A DNA stretch of 64,000 nt, taken from contig OZ020491.1 in the NCBI GenBank assembly GCA_963971405.1, positions 22,314,855-22,378,854 of the forward strand, read 5' to 3'. The translations under genes were made by a program, and so were the position numbers. Below are positions 1 to 10,965 of the stretch, piece by piece; position 1 is the first letter of the stretch, and every line of letters begins with the position of its first letter. The notes beneath the pieces were generated by a model. That model ran no database searches and had not been told where the DNA came from. It saw only the letters and a program-made list of their open reading frames with translations. This DNA is from Psococerastis gibbosa. Its lineage: Eukaryota; Arthropoda; Insecta; Psocodea; Psocidae.

Positions 1-174
1 AATCTCAACCAAAACCTTGCAAGACAAACCAGGGGCGAGCCAAGTCAAGAACAACAGAAAATCTCTTTAACCCAATGTAATGGCCTTATGGTCAAATAAA
101 GTAACAATACATAATATTACAAGACTGTAAAGAAATTACGAATTAGTTTGGTTAGTACTTAGAGGTAGGATTAG

Positions 175-285
175 TCTTAAGTATTTTGAATGGCACTTTC
201 CATTATAAAATTATCTTGTTTACATTTTTAATACCTTAAATAAATGCCGGTATTATAATCGCCATGATCAGGCTGCAGGTTTAAC
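175..285 (+). mobile_element. Right half of an inverted-repeat MITE (TGATCATGGCG family)
   Basis: The segment ends with the terminal sequence seen at the right ends near 5010, 6655 and 51703 (GCCATGATCAGGCTGC). It is preceded by the family's internal motif, GGCACTTTCCATTATAAAAT. No left terminus is visible, so this is a half copy. The superfamily is not recognised. Confidence 0.6.
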
Positions 286-560
286 TAAAAAAAAAAATTC
301 CTTGCCTTTCGTTCGGCAACATTATTGGAAACCTTAGAAGAGTCAGTACTGTGGGTTATGTCCTTTTCACAGCACATTAACATTACGCCATTTTCAGATT
401 TATTTGTAAAGGTTAATGGCAATGGTGTAATACCATTTAACAGAGAGTGTGTTGGACTTACATTGCTGCTGTGTTAATAGTCATTAGAGGCAGGGGCCTC
501 ACAGTCATCGAACAGTTTGGGCGGAGCCCATTGGCAGGGGAAGGGGGCGACGATTCGAGG

Positions 561-974
561 GTTGGAGCTGCTCCCATCATCAGGCTAAATGGTTTCTGAA
601 GGATTGAGCCATTGCTCTTGTATTCTACTCTGAATTATTGAGTAGATCCGATACCCTACCGTTCTCCGTATAGAAATACAAGCTATCTAACCACTCGACC
701 ACGCTGTGTGTTTTTTAATTTATTTCATATTATTTGGCCAAATGACATTAATTTCGCATGAGGTATTTGTTGGAGCTACTCCCATTATCAGGCTAAATGG
801 TTTCTGGATGATTGAGCCATTGCTCTTGTATTCGACTCTGAATTATTGAGTACATCCGATACCCTACCGTTCTCCGTATAGAAATACAAGCTATCTAACC
901 AATCGACCATGCTGTGTTTTTTAATTTATTTCATATTATTTGGCCAAATGACATTAATTTCGCATGAGGTATTT
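561..974 (-). repeat. Tandem duplication of a tRNA-derived SINE (two units, period 208)
   Basis: Unit 1 spans 561-768 and unit 2 spans 769-974; they differ at only a few positions. On the minus strand each unit begins like a tRNA, with TGGTCGAGTGGTTAGATAGC as a good pol III A box (unit 1, about 681-700). About 35-50 bases on comes a B-box-like GGGTATCGGATC (about 643-656). The conserved body and absent coding frame fit a tRNA-derived SINE. The head-to-tail copy looks like a local duplication, since the junction has no poly(A) and no flanking repeat. Confidence 0.65.
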
Positions 975-975
975 T

Positions 976-2720
976 TTAATTTCGAATGGCGCCCCCAGAA
1001 GCTTGGCCCAGTCTGCCCATTTACAGGACATTTATAATAGGACATTTGCAGGTACACCTGCTAGGTTTTCCCCTCTGGTTGTCTCCTGATATATAGATCT
1101 ACATCAACGAAAATTCAACGAAAAATGTCGTACTCTCGTGGAAACCACACATACTGGCAGGTCTCGAAAATGAAGTTTCCAACGGGGTCGTACAGAATAA
1201 GACAAAAGGGTAGGGATGTGGCCTTAGAGAGCGATACGGCTAATTACTTGATTTGTTGCTGCTGCAGGCGTTCCTGGTCTCCTATCTTCCTCTTTTAACC
1301 TCCCCCCCCCCGCACTAACCCACCCCATCAACCCCCCCCCCATACTAACCCACCCCATCAACCCCCCCTAATAATCAAGTCGTCTCCCCGGGTAACTCCC
1401 TCTCATGTTTGGCAACACATTATTTTCCTTTAATTTTGCTCTCTTTTTGGCAGCGCAACTCTTCACTATGCGGGGTTATTTTAGTTTGAGAGTCTGTTAC
1501 GTCTTGTATGCGATAATAACAGACTTCATGTAGAGTTTTTAGTTGTTTCGTCATGGGGTTTTACTACTTTTACTGTGCTCAAGAATTCCTTTTGGATACT
1601 ACGACCACTTTTCGTGTTCCAGTATATCGAATCATTTTCTCAAAATTTTAACGAAATAACTAATAATACTACTTACTACCATGTAGATACCAGAGTTTAT
1701 TGGCCAACACTTTCAAACAAAACAACAACAAAGAGGATGACGTCAGCCAATCATGGAAATGGAAATTCTCCAGTGGAGAAAGGTGTGTTGAGAGCGAACC
1801 AACCAGGGCCCAGTATTTACTCGCTCCCAACACAGCTCAGTGGTACGAGGTTCGAAGTCAACGCAGCGCTGCTGAAGATGTCGACCGCAGCTGTTGACGA
1901 AACGTAAGAAGGGTTCACTTTCATATCAACCGCGGCTCATCAGCCCGAATTCTACTGGTTCTTCATACGACTCCGGCCGTGGAAGCCTTTGCAGTTATAT
2001 TAAATTATTTACAGTATACATGTACTTTGCTGGTATAAAAACTCATCACGAAAATTTGCCGCTCTATTTTCTGATGAAGGTACAATAAAAGAATCCAATT
2101 CAGCATTTATGAAATTTTTAATAATTTTTAAATAAATGAACTAAAAATATATAGGTAACTTCACTCTCATTGCCAACATTGCATTATTTTACGGATTTAA
2201 AAATTTCACCTTTGCTTCATCATAACTTTGCAACAATCTCCAAAAATGTCTTAAAGTAATAATTGAACCTTTCATATAACATCCCCTCAATTTAAAGCCC
2301 CAATGAAGCACCAAGATAAGATGAATTCCTGTATTAACCGCATCTATATAAATTCAGCCCTTAAGAAAACTGATTTGGTTAGAAATCCCGGGAGGGTTGG
2401 AATTTCGGTTGGGGTCACCCTATACTTGAGACATTAGGCAGAGGAATGTTGTATTAAGAAGGGGTTGGGGGTTGACGACAGGAAGAGTGTCTTGGGAAAG
2501 TATGACGAAACGGGAAGCTAAGGAAATTAAGTGTCACAGCGCTACATCGAGATCCCGCACATAGCCTACGCTCATCCCTAGGGGAAGCCTTGCTCTGTAT
2601 ACCAAATACTCTGGTTACCCCATGTATTCTTAGTTTTTAGGCTAGATATTTTCCTGTAGAATATTAGGTACTGTATAAAGTAATACTATTACAAAACATA
2701 TATACAGTACATACATAGTA
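976..2720. other. No gene seen; degraded repeats
   Basis: Apart from the C-rich minisatellite, the recognisable part is about 1838-1990. It contains a GAAGATGTCGAC / GACGAAACGT stretch and a CTACTGGTTCTTCA stretch that recur in altered order near 33840-33930 and 59245-59350. That indicates an old interspersed repeat of unknown class. The open frames here have no protein-like features. Confidence 0.5.
1298..1375. repeat. C-rich minisatellite
   Basis: Two to three imperfect copies of a roughly 30-base unit combine a C run with ACTAACCCACCCCATCAA. It is a simple tandem repeat with no other content. Confidence 0.7.
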
Positions 2721-2723
2721 CAC

Positions 2724-2802
2724 AACGGAGATGACTGGAGGAGTGTTGTTGAGCAGATAAGCTCACCAAGGGCTGCAGAGCCAGATGAAGAAGAAGAAGA
2801 AG
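2724..2802 (+). mobile_element. Short LINE 3' end with (GAA)n tail
   Basis: The segment runs from CGGAGATGACTGGAGGAGTG through GCAGAGCCAGATG to a run of AAG repeats. The same 3' end, preceded by recognisable ORF2 C-terminal codons, occurs at 27540-27776. The copy is therefore severely 5'-truncated. The microsatellite tail fits RTE/CR1-type LINEs. Confidence 0.65.
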
Positions 2803-3110
2803 TATAAAATAATTAATGGGAAGCCTGCTCGATCAATTTCATAGGTTTTCCACTGCCACTCGTAGGCCAAAATGCTTATGGAAATATTACCAATGTGAGG
2901 AGGTCAACGGCACATAGATTTTTACCGTTTCTTACTGCTCGTGAGTCTTTAGTGTTGTTCCTGTATGTCGATTTGGAAGGATAACTCTATTTCAAAACTA
3001 CGACGACTATGTCGAAAAATAACTTACACATGTACTACAAGTGTAACCAACTATGTTTTTGTTGTATTAAATTTTTTTTGAAGCCCACCTAAATTGAGTA
3101 TGTTTACAGG

Positions 3111-3297
3111 ACATGTAGAGTAGTGGCACAGACTTCTTTCACCCTTTCACCCGAAAGGTTGTTGGCTCGAGTCCCACACTTGCTACATTTTCGGGACAAC
3201 CTTCGGAGGGCATGTAAAGCAGGCGGCCCCTGGCTTTCCTAGTTCAGTGTAAGAGAGGGCTTTATAGCCCTAACTCCACTAGGTTGGCTTAGTAATA
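3111..3297 (+). mobile_element. tRNA-derived SINE, family 1
   Basis: The head resembles a tRNA, with the B-box-like GTTGGCTCGAGTCCC near 3163-3177. The body runs through AGAGGGCTTTATAGCCCTAAC to a 3' end GGTTGGCTTAGTAATA followed by an A-rich tail. A minus-strand copy lies at 49523-49672 and a 3' fragment at 11406-11460, which confirms an interspersed family. No coding capacity. Confidence 0.8.
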
Positions 3298-3305
3298 CAA
3301 ACAAA

Positions 3306-4340
3306 AAAAGTCAATATTTATTTAATTTATTTACTTGCCTCGTACTATGCAGCATTTCTCATTTACTGGAAATTACTGTTCTACCAGTAATTGAAACAAA
3401 CGAAACACTTGGTTTATTTCGATAATTCCTTGGGCGGCATACATTACTAATAAAATCGAAAAACTCTGTGTTTTGTTCGTTTCAACCGCTGGTACAACTG
3501 TAATGTACTATAAATGCCCTGCTATTATTCATTGAGGTACAGACTGTCGTTGTATCGAGATAATCGCACAAGCATATTTATGTAGAAAATAACCTGAAAA
3601 TAAAAAGACTAAATTAAGGCATAATAAAAATGAGAAGAAATAATAAAAATAACTTCAACTGCAGTCGCTTCCAGTCAACTGAGTTTACCGCAATCTTCCC
3701 TCTCCCCCCCCTGTTAGCCACCCTCAACCCCCAAAGGGATCAATAATTATAAAACTAAAGAAAGAAACCGCCCTTGAGAACAGCATCAGTGACAGAGAGT
3801 TAGGATCCAAGAAAAACATTTTTTTTTAAATTTTTTAACGGTCTAGAGAGAATAGATCGAACTTGGGGGAATTATACATGGGGTAGGTATTCATAATTTT
3901 TACTGGAATTTTTTATACGAAGGGTGGACGCTAAATATCTTGGCACTGGATCAGAGGTGCAATAAAAATAATTTTTCTTCGTACCCCCTTAACTACCGTC
4001 GCTCTGCGCTTTGTAAAAAATATTAATTAAAGATATCCGCGTTAGGGGGGACTAGAGGGTACAGTGAGATGTGGAGGGGGGTATCGCTTTCCAATATTAG
4101 GGGAGTCTAGATGGCTAGTGTGTACGACCTTCCTTCAAGGGGAGGACAATTTCGAAAACCCTTTTGTGTCATGTTTTTCCCTCTAACATCGTTTTCTGCC
4201 CAATACTGGAAAATGAGAAATTTATTAGTTGCATGAGTGGGCGGCTTCATGTCAATTTAGAATATTGTAGGCGTTTTCTTTTTTGAGTGGTATAGAAGGA
4301 AACAGTCCACAAATGTCTGAAATTGAGTTTATAAGGACCT
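3306..4340. other. No feature recognised
   Basis: AT-rich sequence with short C and G runs (about 3700 and 4075). No coding frame, tRNA-like promoter or terminal inverted repeat stands out. Confidence 0.4.
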
Positions 4341-4450
4341 ACTCTTGCGATTATTTTTAATCTTAAGTTGGAATTAAAAATGTAATCAAGATAATTTTTG
4401 AATGGAAAGTGCTATTCAAAATTATTTTGCTTACAATTTTAGCCCCAAGA
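4341..4450. mobile_element. Decayed internal part of the TGATCATGGCG MITE
   Basis: GGAAAGTGCTATTCAAAATT and its inverted counterparts on both sides match the middle of the MITE at 6487-6655. The termini are no longer clear. Confidence 0.45.
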
Positions 4451-4633
4451 ATTAGTTAATACTAAACGATATAAAGTTAGTCGACCCACTGATGGTTTCC
4501 TCTGGTTGAAATGTATCCATTGAATTTACGATATTATCAGAAGCAAATTCTGGCATAATTGAGGCGTATAGAAGCCAAAGCGTATAACTGCATTTCTTTT
4601 TAATTGTAAAATAACTGCACCATTGTCTACCTG

Positions 4634-4846
4634 CAGGCTGATCATGGCGATTATAATACCGGTATTTATTTAATCCGCCATTCACATACATGGATGTGCT
4701 CCAGGACTTGAACAGAGAGGTGTTGACGGAGGTGGTCAGCTTCCTGGAGAGTATCGGACAAAAGTGGTAGGACGTTGGGCAACCTCGTTGTCCAGTGAGC
4801 TCCCGATAGCAGTTTATGGATTTGGTAATGGCTGTATACCCTTAAG

Positions 4847-4878
<32 letters not shown>

Positions 4879-5010
4879 CCCCTGGTATTAAAAAAGGTAA
4901 ACAAGATAATTTTATAATGGAAAGTGCTATTCAAAATTTGTTTGTTTACAGATACAATCCTAGGGTATTTATTTAACCCCGGTATTATAACCGCCTCGAT
5001 CAGGCTGCTG
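4634..5010. mobile_element. Inverted-repeat MITE interrupted by a LINE end
   Basis: The left terminus lies at 4634 (CAGGCTGATCATGGCGATTA) and the inverted right terminus ends near 5010. Comparison with the near-perfect palindrome at 6487-6655 shows that the arm sequence TTTAATCCCCTGGTATTAAA is split here between 4676 and 4874 by foreign, poly(A)-ended DNA. Removing the insertion restores the family sequence. No long coding frame. Confidence 0.8.
4677..4873 (+). mobile_element. 5'-truncated LINE 3' end with poly(A), inserted in a MITE
   Basis: The insert ends in a pure A run of more than 25 bases and is flanked by TTAATCC (4670-4676 and 4874-4880), a 7-bp target-site duplication. The frame DVLQDLNREVLTEVVSFLES followed by a stop resembles the C-terminal tail of I/Jockey-type LINE ORF2 proteins. 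Only the last codons and 3' UTR were inserted, as expected for incomplete target-primed reverse transcription. Confidence 0.8.
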
Positions 5011-5359
5011 GAGCATTTATCAATTTAAGAGGCCAATCAGTATAACTGTAGCATGCTCAGTTCGGGAGTAAAATGCATTTGAAAATCAGTTCATCAATGA
5101 AAAATGTTGCAGTTTCTTAATAATTCAAGTGCGTTTATCTCAATATGAGTTTGACTGCAGTTGCACGCTTTGGCTCCTATACTCCTCAATTCAGAGTAGG
5201 TAAAACTAGTTCAAATATTAGGTTTAGATGCTATCATAGGGCACTTATAGCTTCAGTTTCTTGGCTCACATGAAAAATTAACTGAAATGGACTTAGCCTA
5301 GATTGCTTCCGATGTATAATTAGAAAGTGCAATAGTAAAGCAGCTTGCCGGCCGCCATA

Positions 5360-5545
5360 CCAAGTTGAATCCAGCGGACCAGAGCAGGTTCAAAGCTGCA
5401 GATAAATTGGTCGTGTGCACAGTGCCGGTAGGGAAACATGGTAGGACTTGTCCTGGTCACCTCCGAACTAATCGTGTGACTTCACTGTGTTTCCCAAGTG
5501 GTTCGGAATCCACTATAATCAGGAGGTCCACTGGAGTCCTATGGG
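5360..5545 (+). repeat. Interspersed repeat, copy 1 (pair with 55985-56185)
   Basis: Matches 55985-56185 in the same orientation, including CAAGTGGTTCGGAATCCACT and ATAATCAGGAGGTCCAC. The other copy has an extra stretch of roughly 40 bases in the middle. Both remain open in one frame (GSESTIIRRST shared), but the peptide resembles no known domain. Class unknown. Confidence 0.65.
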
Positions 5546-6195
5546 CCCACACCGTGGCCTGGGACTGTGTCAAACCATACTACTACTACTAAAGCAGCTT
5601 CAGTGAATGCAGCCGAATATTTTGGGAATCTGTTTCCTTATTGTCAGCTCTTGTAAATTTAGCCTATCTTCATTATTTTATTTCTCCTGTTTCTGGGGGG
5701 GGGGGGGGATAATGTCAAGATAATGTTCTGTGCCCTATTTTGTATACAATCCTGGCTTAATACTAGATACATATCCTCTGAAAACACCGATACCCTTTTT
5801 TCTTGGATTCCACGTACGGTACAGTATTTTGGAGACATCAGCCCAGAAAATGCCAAGAAGCATATAGTTTCTCACAGGGGACAAACCTTGTGATACTGCA
5901 TGTACGAAGTATACGAGCGCCCCGGGGATGAAGGTGGTACGGCAGGAAGCAAATTACGAGCATTTAGCTCGGCAGCAAAACATTTTCATAAATAACAACA
6001 ACACAATGGGACCCCGGGACTTCCTTGGAGCGCGTGTGAAGGATGCTTTCCGCAGTTTTTCCGGTAGGTTTCTTCCGTTAACCAGTTTCCCTTTCACCCT
6101 TAACTGAGAGGGTTGCTTTTTTTTGTTGCAAAACGGTGTTATACCATTGGAGTTTTGCATAAAAGAGAGCTGAACATGACTAAATAGTGTTCTAC

Positions 6196-6392
6196 TTCTT
6201 CATCTTCTGGCCCTACAGCCCTTGATGAGCTTTGGCCTGCTCGACAACACTCCTCCAGTCATCTCGGTTTTGTACAACGCTCTACCATCTACGAACTCCC
6301 TTCTCGCGAAGGTCAGTTTCAAACTAATCCTTCTGCAGCGTTTTCGAAGACGTCCCGCCAGTCTTCCTATCATGCTTGCTTTTTACATCATG
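6196..6392 (-). mobile_element. LINE ORF2 C-terminal relic (RTE-like)
   Basis: Read on the minus strand, this matches the LINE end at 27540-27776: a stretch for a basic RKRW-type linker, then the W..V..R.DW motif region and the 3' end GGGCTGTAGGGCCAGAAGA. It has frame damage and no upstream reverse transcriptase, so it is a 5'-truncated fossil. Confidence 0.65.
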
Positions 6393-6486
6393 GCTAACTT
6401 TAATTTCTTTTGTCCATAAAGGACATATAAAAATATCTTGGACTAGAGTTGTAGCTAGAACTTAACGTGACTTTGTTTGAGTACCT

Positions 6487-6660
6487 GCAGCCTGATCATG
6501 GCGATTATAATACCGGTATTTATTTAATCCCCTGGTATTAAAAATGTAAACAAGACAACTTTATAATGAAAACTGCTATTCAAAATTTGTTTGTTTACAT
6601 TTTTAATACCAGGGGATTAAATAAATACCGGTATTATAATCACCATGATCAGGCTGCTGA
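6487..6660. mobile_element. Near-perfect palindromic MITE (TGATCATGGCG family)
   Basis: The two arms are almost exact reverse complements for about 80 bases each: GATCATGGCGATTATAATAC at the left, the inverse at the right, with AATCCCCTGGTATTAAAAAT inside. Transcription would give a long hairpin. No obvious target-site duplication can be read. This is the best full-length reference for the damaged copies at 175-285, 4341-4450, 4634-5010, 8893-9912 and 61263-61340. Confidence 0.85.
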
Positions 6661-8892
6661 GGTAGATATTAAACATTTTCAAAAAAATCATGTTGTTTCT
6701 ATGATTTATAATATAATTTTATAATAATATTGAAATAAGTGTTAATCAAAAATTATATTTTAATTATTGCAATTCTCTTTGCTGAGAGAAATATGAAGGT
6801 TTTTCATTATTATTGTATTTTGTGAGCGATGAATGTCACTAACGAGACAAACCAGCCAGGTTTTTGAAGCGAAATAGCCGAAACGCCAAACCGTGGTTGG
6901 CACATCTAGATTCTAATTTTTCGTGCTACTTAATTCTATAAAATGTAAGTCAAAAGCCAGACAAAACTTCTGCGGGCACTTCTTCACTTTTTGCATAATC
7001 TTAACGATTTCCAAGCTCCAAAACGTTTTTGCTGGACGGGTTGTCAGCTGGAATCTTGTTAAATGTATCTTGATGTTAATTACAAAACAAATTAAATATT
7101 CTTCAGCCAAGTCGAAGGGGAGCTGTTTTTACGTCCACTAAAAACCATTCATTAGACTTACGGAATTTGGTTTTTATGTTAATATACGGCTATGAAAAAT
7201 GCACTTCTTACAGATGGAGATTTTTTGCAGATTTTGCAAATGGTAGGATAATTACCGCTAGACACATTAATTTTATTGCCTGGAGTTTACTGTTCTAAAG
7301 AGCGCCGTACTTTTTTTTTTACATAACTTAATAGGCGTGAGCGTGACTTAACCTAGCGTATAAGAGTCAGTTGCTAACTAAGCATAGTTTTTCCCTTTTT
7401 TAAGCAATAATTGGTGATTAATACTCAGATTTTCAGCAAGTAGGGTATTAATTTAGTAAAATTAAACTCTTTGCGCCTTGGATGACATTTTTTTCCAAGT
7501 GTACTTCATGATTTAGGCACCGCAAAGAAAGAGCTATAATTAACCCAGGTCCGACTAGTGTAGCCAAGTTTTTTGGTATTAATTTTTATTTTAAGAAAGG
7601 GAAATAATATTCTTCTACAATATAATTAAACTTCATGAAAACGTACTGCGTCGATTGCCGTTATTGGTGGCAAAATTGTTATGAATTGTCTGAGTGTCGG
7701 ATTTTCGTCCTATATTTAAATAAAAGTAAAGTAAGTAAAAGTAAAAAGTAAATTTATTTATCGAGAAATACATTCTAAATACATTTCATTGGTGGTTCAG
7801 AGGGGCACCTTTGGGAATTCCCGTGATGCTCGACCTAATAGATAACATTTATATTAAAACTTATTCTAAACACTTAATCTACAATAAAAAATAAAAAATA
7901 AATTCTTTTAAAATTGTGTTACAAAATAAAAGAATTAACTTCAGGTCGTGTTATTAAAATACAACGTACATATTTGAATGATTAAAATTATTAAAGTTAT
8001 TAAAATACATACGTGTTATTAAAATACAAAAATAAAATGAAATATAATAAAATGAACTTTAAAATGAACATTAACATTAACATTTTAGCATGGCAATTCA
8101 CGACAGGTAATTTCTCGGAATGACATCGTTTAATTATAAACGTTGTCTTTGTATTTAGTCTTTTATCTTTATTGATCATTATTAAGCTTTTTTTTTTTTG
8201 TTAATTTGAAGCATCTACTGTTCAGCTCGACCCCGAAATTTTGAAATAGTTAATCCATTAATTTATAAATGTTTCATCCAAGAAATCTTCTCAATAATGA
8301 TTACTTAAATTTCGGGGGAAAGAAGAGAGAGGGGTTCAAAGAGCATGTGGATGGGGGAACATCTCCAAATTTAACACTTTTACCCCGGAAAAGGAAACGA
8401 CAGAGTTCGCGGTTAAATTCAAACTCCCAAAAGATTTATGCAGAATGGAAAACAGTTGATTCGCAAGGCATTCCTCTGCTACCATGTTAAAAATTTATCC
8501 AAAGTTTTGCTGCCAAGATGGTAAGGTGTCGGTTTTGGGATAGGGGAAGAGGCGGTGTACAGGGCATGTGTCGCGCAGGCCACAGCTGGCGGTTATGCAA
8601 ATTTTAAAGCCAAGACCCCCTTTTAAATTAAATGGTAAATTTTATATGGAAAAGGTTCCCTAATATGAAAATGGCGTATTTAAAGACGTCTTGACATGTC
8701 AGAATTTTCAATTTTCCATTTCCTTCCTCCTCTCGGTACCTTATTCTTAATCAAGGAGGGTGATGTTGCCGGTTTTAAAATATACCGGATGGAAATTTTA
8801 AGTGACATCTTTTAAAGGCTTGGTTTATTTAAATGCCATCTAAAATTTGTAGAAATTTTGATTGTTGTGGAATAAACTTTTGTGGAAAGTAC
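6661..8892. other. No gene seen; possible LINE 3' UTR at 7730-7930
   Basis: Mostly AT-rich sequence. Near 7725-7760 a (GTAAA)n-like run adjoins AATTTATTTATCGAGAAATA, which could be the tail and 3' end of a minus-strand LINE. No ORF2 codons support this. The 73-residue frame at 8269-8490 has no recognisable features. Confidence 0.35.
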
Positions 8893-8944
8893 CAGCGGGA
8901 TTACTATGGCGATTACAACAGTATTGCCTTATTTTTGTTGTTAA

Positions 8945-9088
8945 GACGGGGTTTCTATTGACCTCGCATTTGAGCGTGAGCGTGACATATATTGATCTGG
9001 TAGCAGACATTTTTAGACTGTCTTTAATGTCTGCTACCACGTCGATATCACGCTCACGCTCAAATGCGATGTCAATGGAAACCCCGCC
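8945..9088. mobile_element. PIF/Harbinger-like (Tourist-type) MITE
   Basis: A 144-bp palindrome flanked by TAA (8942-8944 and 9089-9091). The arms pair from GACGGGGTTTC / GAAACCCCGCC inward through GAGCGTGAGCGTGA to a centre with GGTAGCAGACATT / AATGTCTGCTACC. A 3-bp TWA duplication with G/C-rich ends is typical of PIF/Harbinger. Non-coding; the overlapping open frames are only the palindrome read both ways. Confidence 0.75.
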
Positions 9089-9183
9089 TAACAATTTAAA
9101 CAAAACCATTTTTAATAACACTTTCCTTTATAAAATAATCTTGTTAACGTGTTTAATCCTAGGATTAAAAATAATCGTCATAG

Positions 9184-9890
9184 TTTTTTTTTTTTTTTTT
9201 TTTTTTCCTTCGTGGGGCCTACTCGTTTGAGTTCCTATAAGCGTCGACCTAGAAGGTCTTTTGCTTCCACGTTTGCCGTCTACGCCCATCTTATAACACC
9301 AGTCTTTTTGATAAATTCTAGTGTTTTTTTGATGGGATTAGATCGGATGGTTTCCTCTTCAGACCTAGGGTGGCCAAGAGTTTGGTATCGAGTTTGTCCC
9401 AGCGCTTCACATTCAAAGAGAATGTGTTCAGCTGTTTCTTCTTCAACTTCACACAGTCTGCATCTACTGTCGTTTTTCACGCCAACCCTATGCATGTGTT
9501 TGTTGAAGTGGCCGTGGCCCGTAAGCGTGCCAACCACCCTTCTAGCTTGCTCTCTACTTAAAGAGAGAAGCTGATCGGTGAGCTTTTTACTAGGACCCGG
9601 AATAACCTTCTTAGCAATTCTGCTTTCCGGGACTTTCTTCCATTCCTCTGCAGTTTTTCTCTGCACCCATTTTTGTACAGAAGTACGGGCCTGGCAATAA
9701 GCCATCCCGTACTTAGGTTCTGCACCAATGAATGGCGTTTCTGCACCTTTTCGAGCCAGCTCGTCGGCTCTTTCATTCCCATCAAAGTTCGAGTGCGCCG
9801 GGACCCAAATCAGCGAGACTGAGTTTTCCCGACACACCTTTATTAGGAGGTTGATGCAGTGCCACACCATTTTTGATGTGATCTATAATC
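9184..9890 (-). mobile_element. 5'-truncated I/Jockey-type LINE with 12-bp TSD
   Basis: The insertion is bounded by identical TAATCGTCATAG (9172-9183 and 9891-9902). On the minus strand it runs from a cut inside the RNase H coding region, through the ORF end and a short 3' UTR, to a poly(A) tail (T run at 9184-9206). The exact duplication and open frame suggest a fairly recent insertion. A shorter copy of the same family lies at 43289-43640. Confidence 0.9.
9280..9889 (-). CDS. LINE ORF2 C-terminus: RNase H domain and zinc-knuckle-like tail (partial)
   Basis: This is the C-terminal part of a LINE polyprotein, cut at its 5' side by retrotransposition. From the first Met (9870), residues 19-42 contain WVPAHSNFDGNERADELARK, the last catalytic block of retrotransposon RNase H, with the conserved His and Asp and the GNERAD signature. 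Near residues 135-153 CRLCEVEEETAEHILFEC gives a Cys/His cluster common at the end of I/Jockey/R1-group ORF2. The frame is open to the insertion edge, so the Met is not a true start. The RNase H would remove RNA from RNA/DNA hybrids during retrotransposition. No promoter remains, so expression is unlikely. Confidence 0.85.
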
Positions 9891-10096
9891 TAATCGTCAT
9901 AGTTGGTCTTCTTCCTCCTCTTTCTTGTGTTCATTTAGTAAGAAGAATTTTAATAATTTACGTAGCTATATCCTATTTGAATTTTTGCTCGAAATCTGAC
10001 TTGAGTTTTTGCGGTTGGCAATTGTTTTTTTTAAATAAATTTCTGTGAGACTGGCCTTGAAATTCACCGGTCCCACTCCTTATGATTCCTCATTGT

Positions 10097-10550
10097 AGTC
10101 AATCAATCAATCAATCAATATATTCAAAATTAAGAATACAATACAAAATATACATATTAGAAAATGAACCCTATAGGCCATGTGGCCCGTGATGGGTTCT
10201 GTCTTAGTTGCTAGGTTAGTATTATAAGATGTTAATATTATATAATTATAGAATAATAATTAAATAATAAAACAAGGTATGCGGTACATTATACATTATT
10301 TGGCAAATTGACATTCTCTTCGTTAAGCTATTCTCCCGGATATATTATGTTTATAAACTGTGGATTACTATGCAGAAATTGCTTAATTGTTTTACGGCAC
10401 TTCTTATCTGGCATTAATGTTTTAAGATCAGTTGGTAGTGCGTTAAAAGCTAAAATCCCTAAATATAAGTGGGAATGTTTGTACGAGGCTGGTTTAAAAG
10501 TAGTGAGGTCTTCTTTCATTTTAGCAGTCCAACATGGGCCCTACTGAAAA
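10097..10550 (-). mobile_element. CR1/Jockey-like LINE 3' end with (ATTG)n tail
   Basis: On the minus strand a short coding tail (10328-10519) contains YLGILAFNALPTDLKTL, which resembles the conserved 'hyN-LP' motif after the RT thumb in CR1/Jockey ORF2. A 3' UTR follows and then a CAAT/ATTG microsatellite (10098-10121). Microsatellite tails are usual for CR1-group LINEs. 5'-truncated. Confidence 0.7.
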
Positions 10551-10733
10551 ATCAAATGTAGAATAAGTACCATAATTATATCAGAGAGAGCCACCGCCAT
10601 ATAATTATCGGAGTTATTAGACTCTGACTGAGTAAACTTAAACATTGTAAAAACTGCGCAGCATTCATTTAAAAATGTCAAAACCTTGGTGTGAAATGGC
10701 ATTAAAAGCCATCCCTGAAATAATGAAAAACCT

Positions 10734-10965
10734 AATTACATAGAGGGGGTGACTCAAGAAGGGGGGCCCGTCGACCGCCAGCGAACCGACCGAGGGTCTG
10801 CTAACCCTCGGAAATAAAAATCAAGATTATAATGAATACGACGAGGAAGAAAAAAGGAGAATTCGACAAAGATACAAACAAATTAACGACGAAAACGCTG
10901 CTGAGGTTCTCTTAAAAAATCCGGGAATGAGCTTTTTTTGCATCTCCTTAGAGACCCGAGGGTAG
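10734..10965 (+). pseudogene. Open stretch of unknown origin
   Basis: A stop-to-stop frame without a usable Met reads as about 75 hydrophilic residues, including NEYDEEEKRRIRQRYKQIN. It is charged and probably helical, unlike the AT-rich noise around it. It could be an exon or a transposon ORF fragment; no family is recognised and no splice sites are convincing. Confidence 0.25.

Larger units (their letters stand above)
8893..9912. mobile_element. Old MITE carrying two later insertions
   Basis: The left edge (CAGCGGGATTACTATGGCGA) and the right edge (TAATCGTCATAGTTGGTC, from 9891) resemble the degenerate termini of the TGATCATGGCG family, with internal family sequence at 9100-9170. Inside lie a 144-bp Tourist-like MITE (8945-9088) and a LINE end (9184-9890). 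Divergence of the outer termini suggests it is the oldest of the three. Its outer limits are approximate. Confidence 0.55.

Noticed and set aside
8840-9230. Overlapping open frames of 93 and 122 residues on opposite strands
   Set aside because: They read the two arms of the Tourist-like palindrome and the MITE around it; no protein features.
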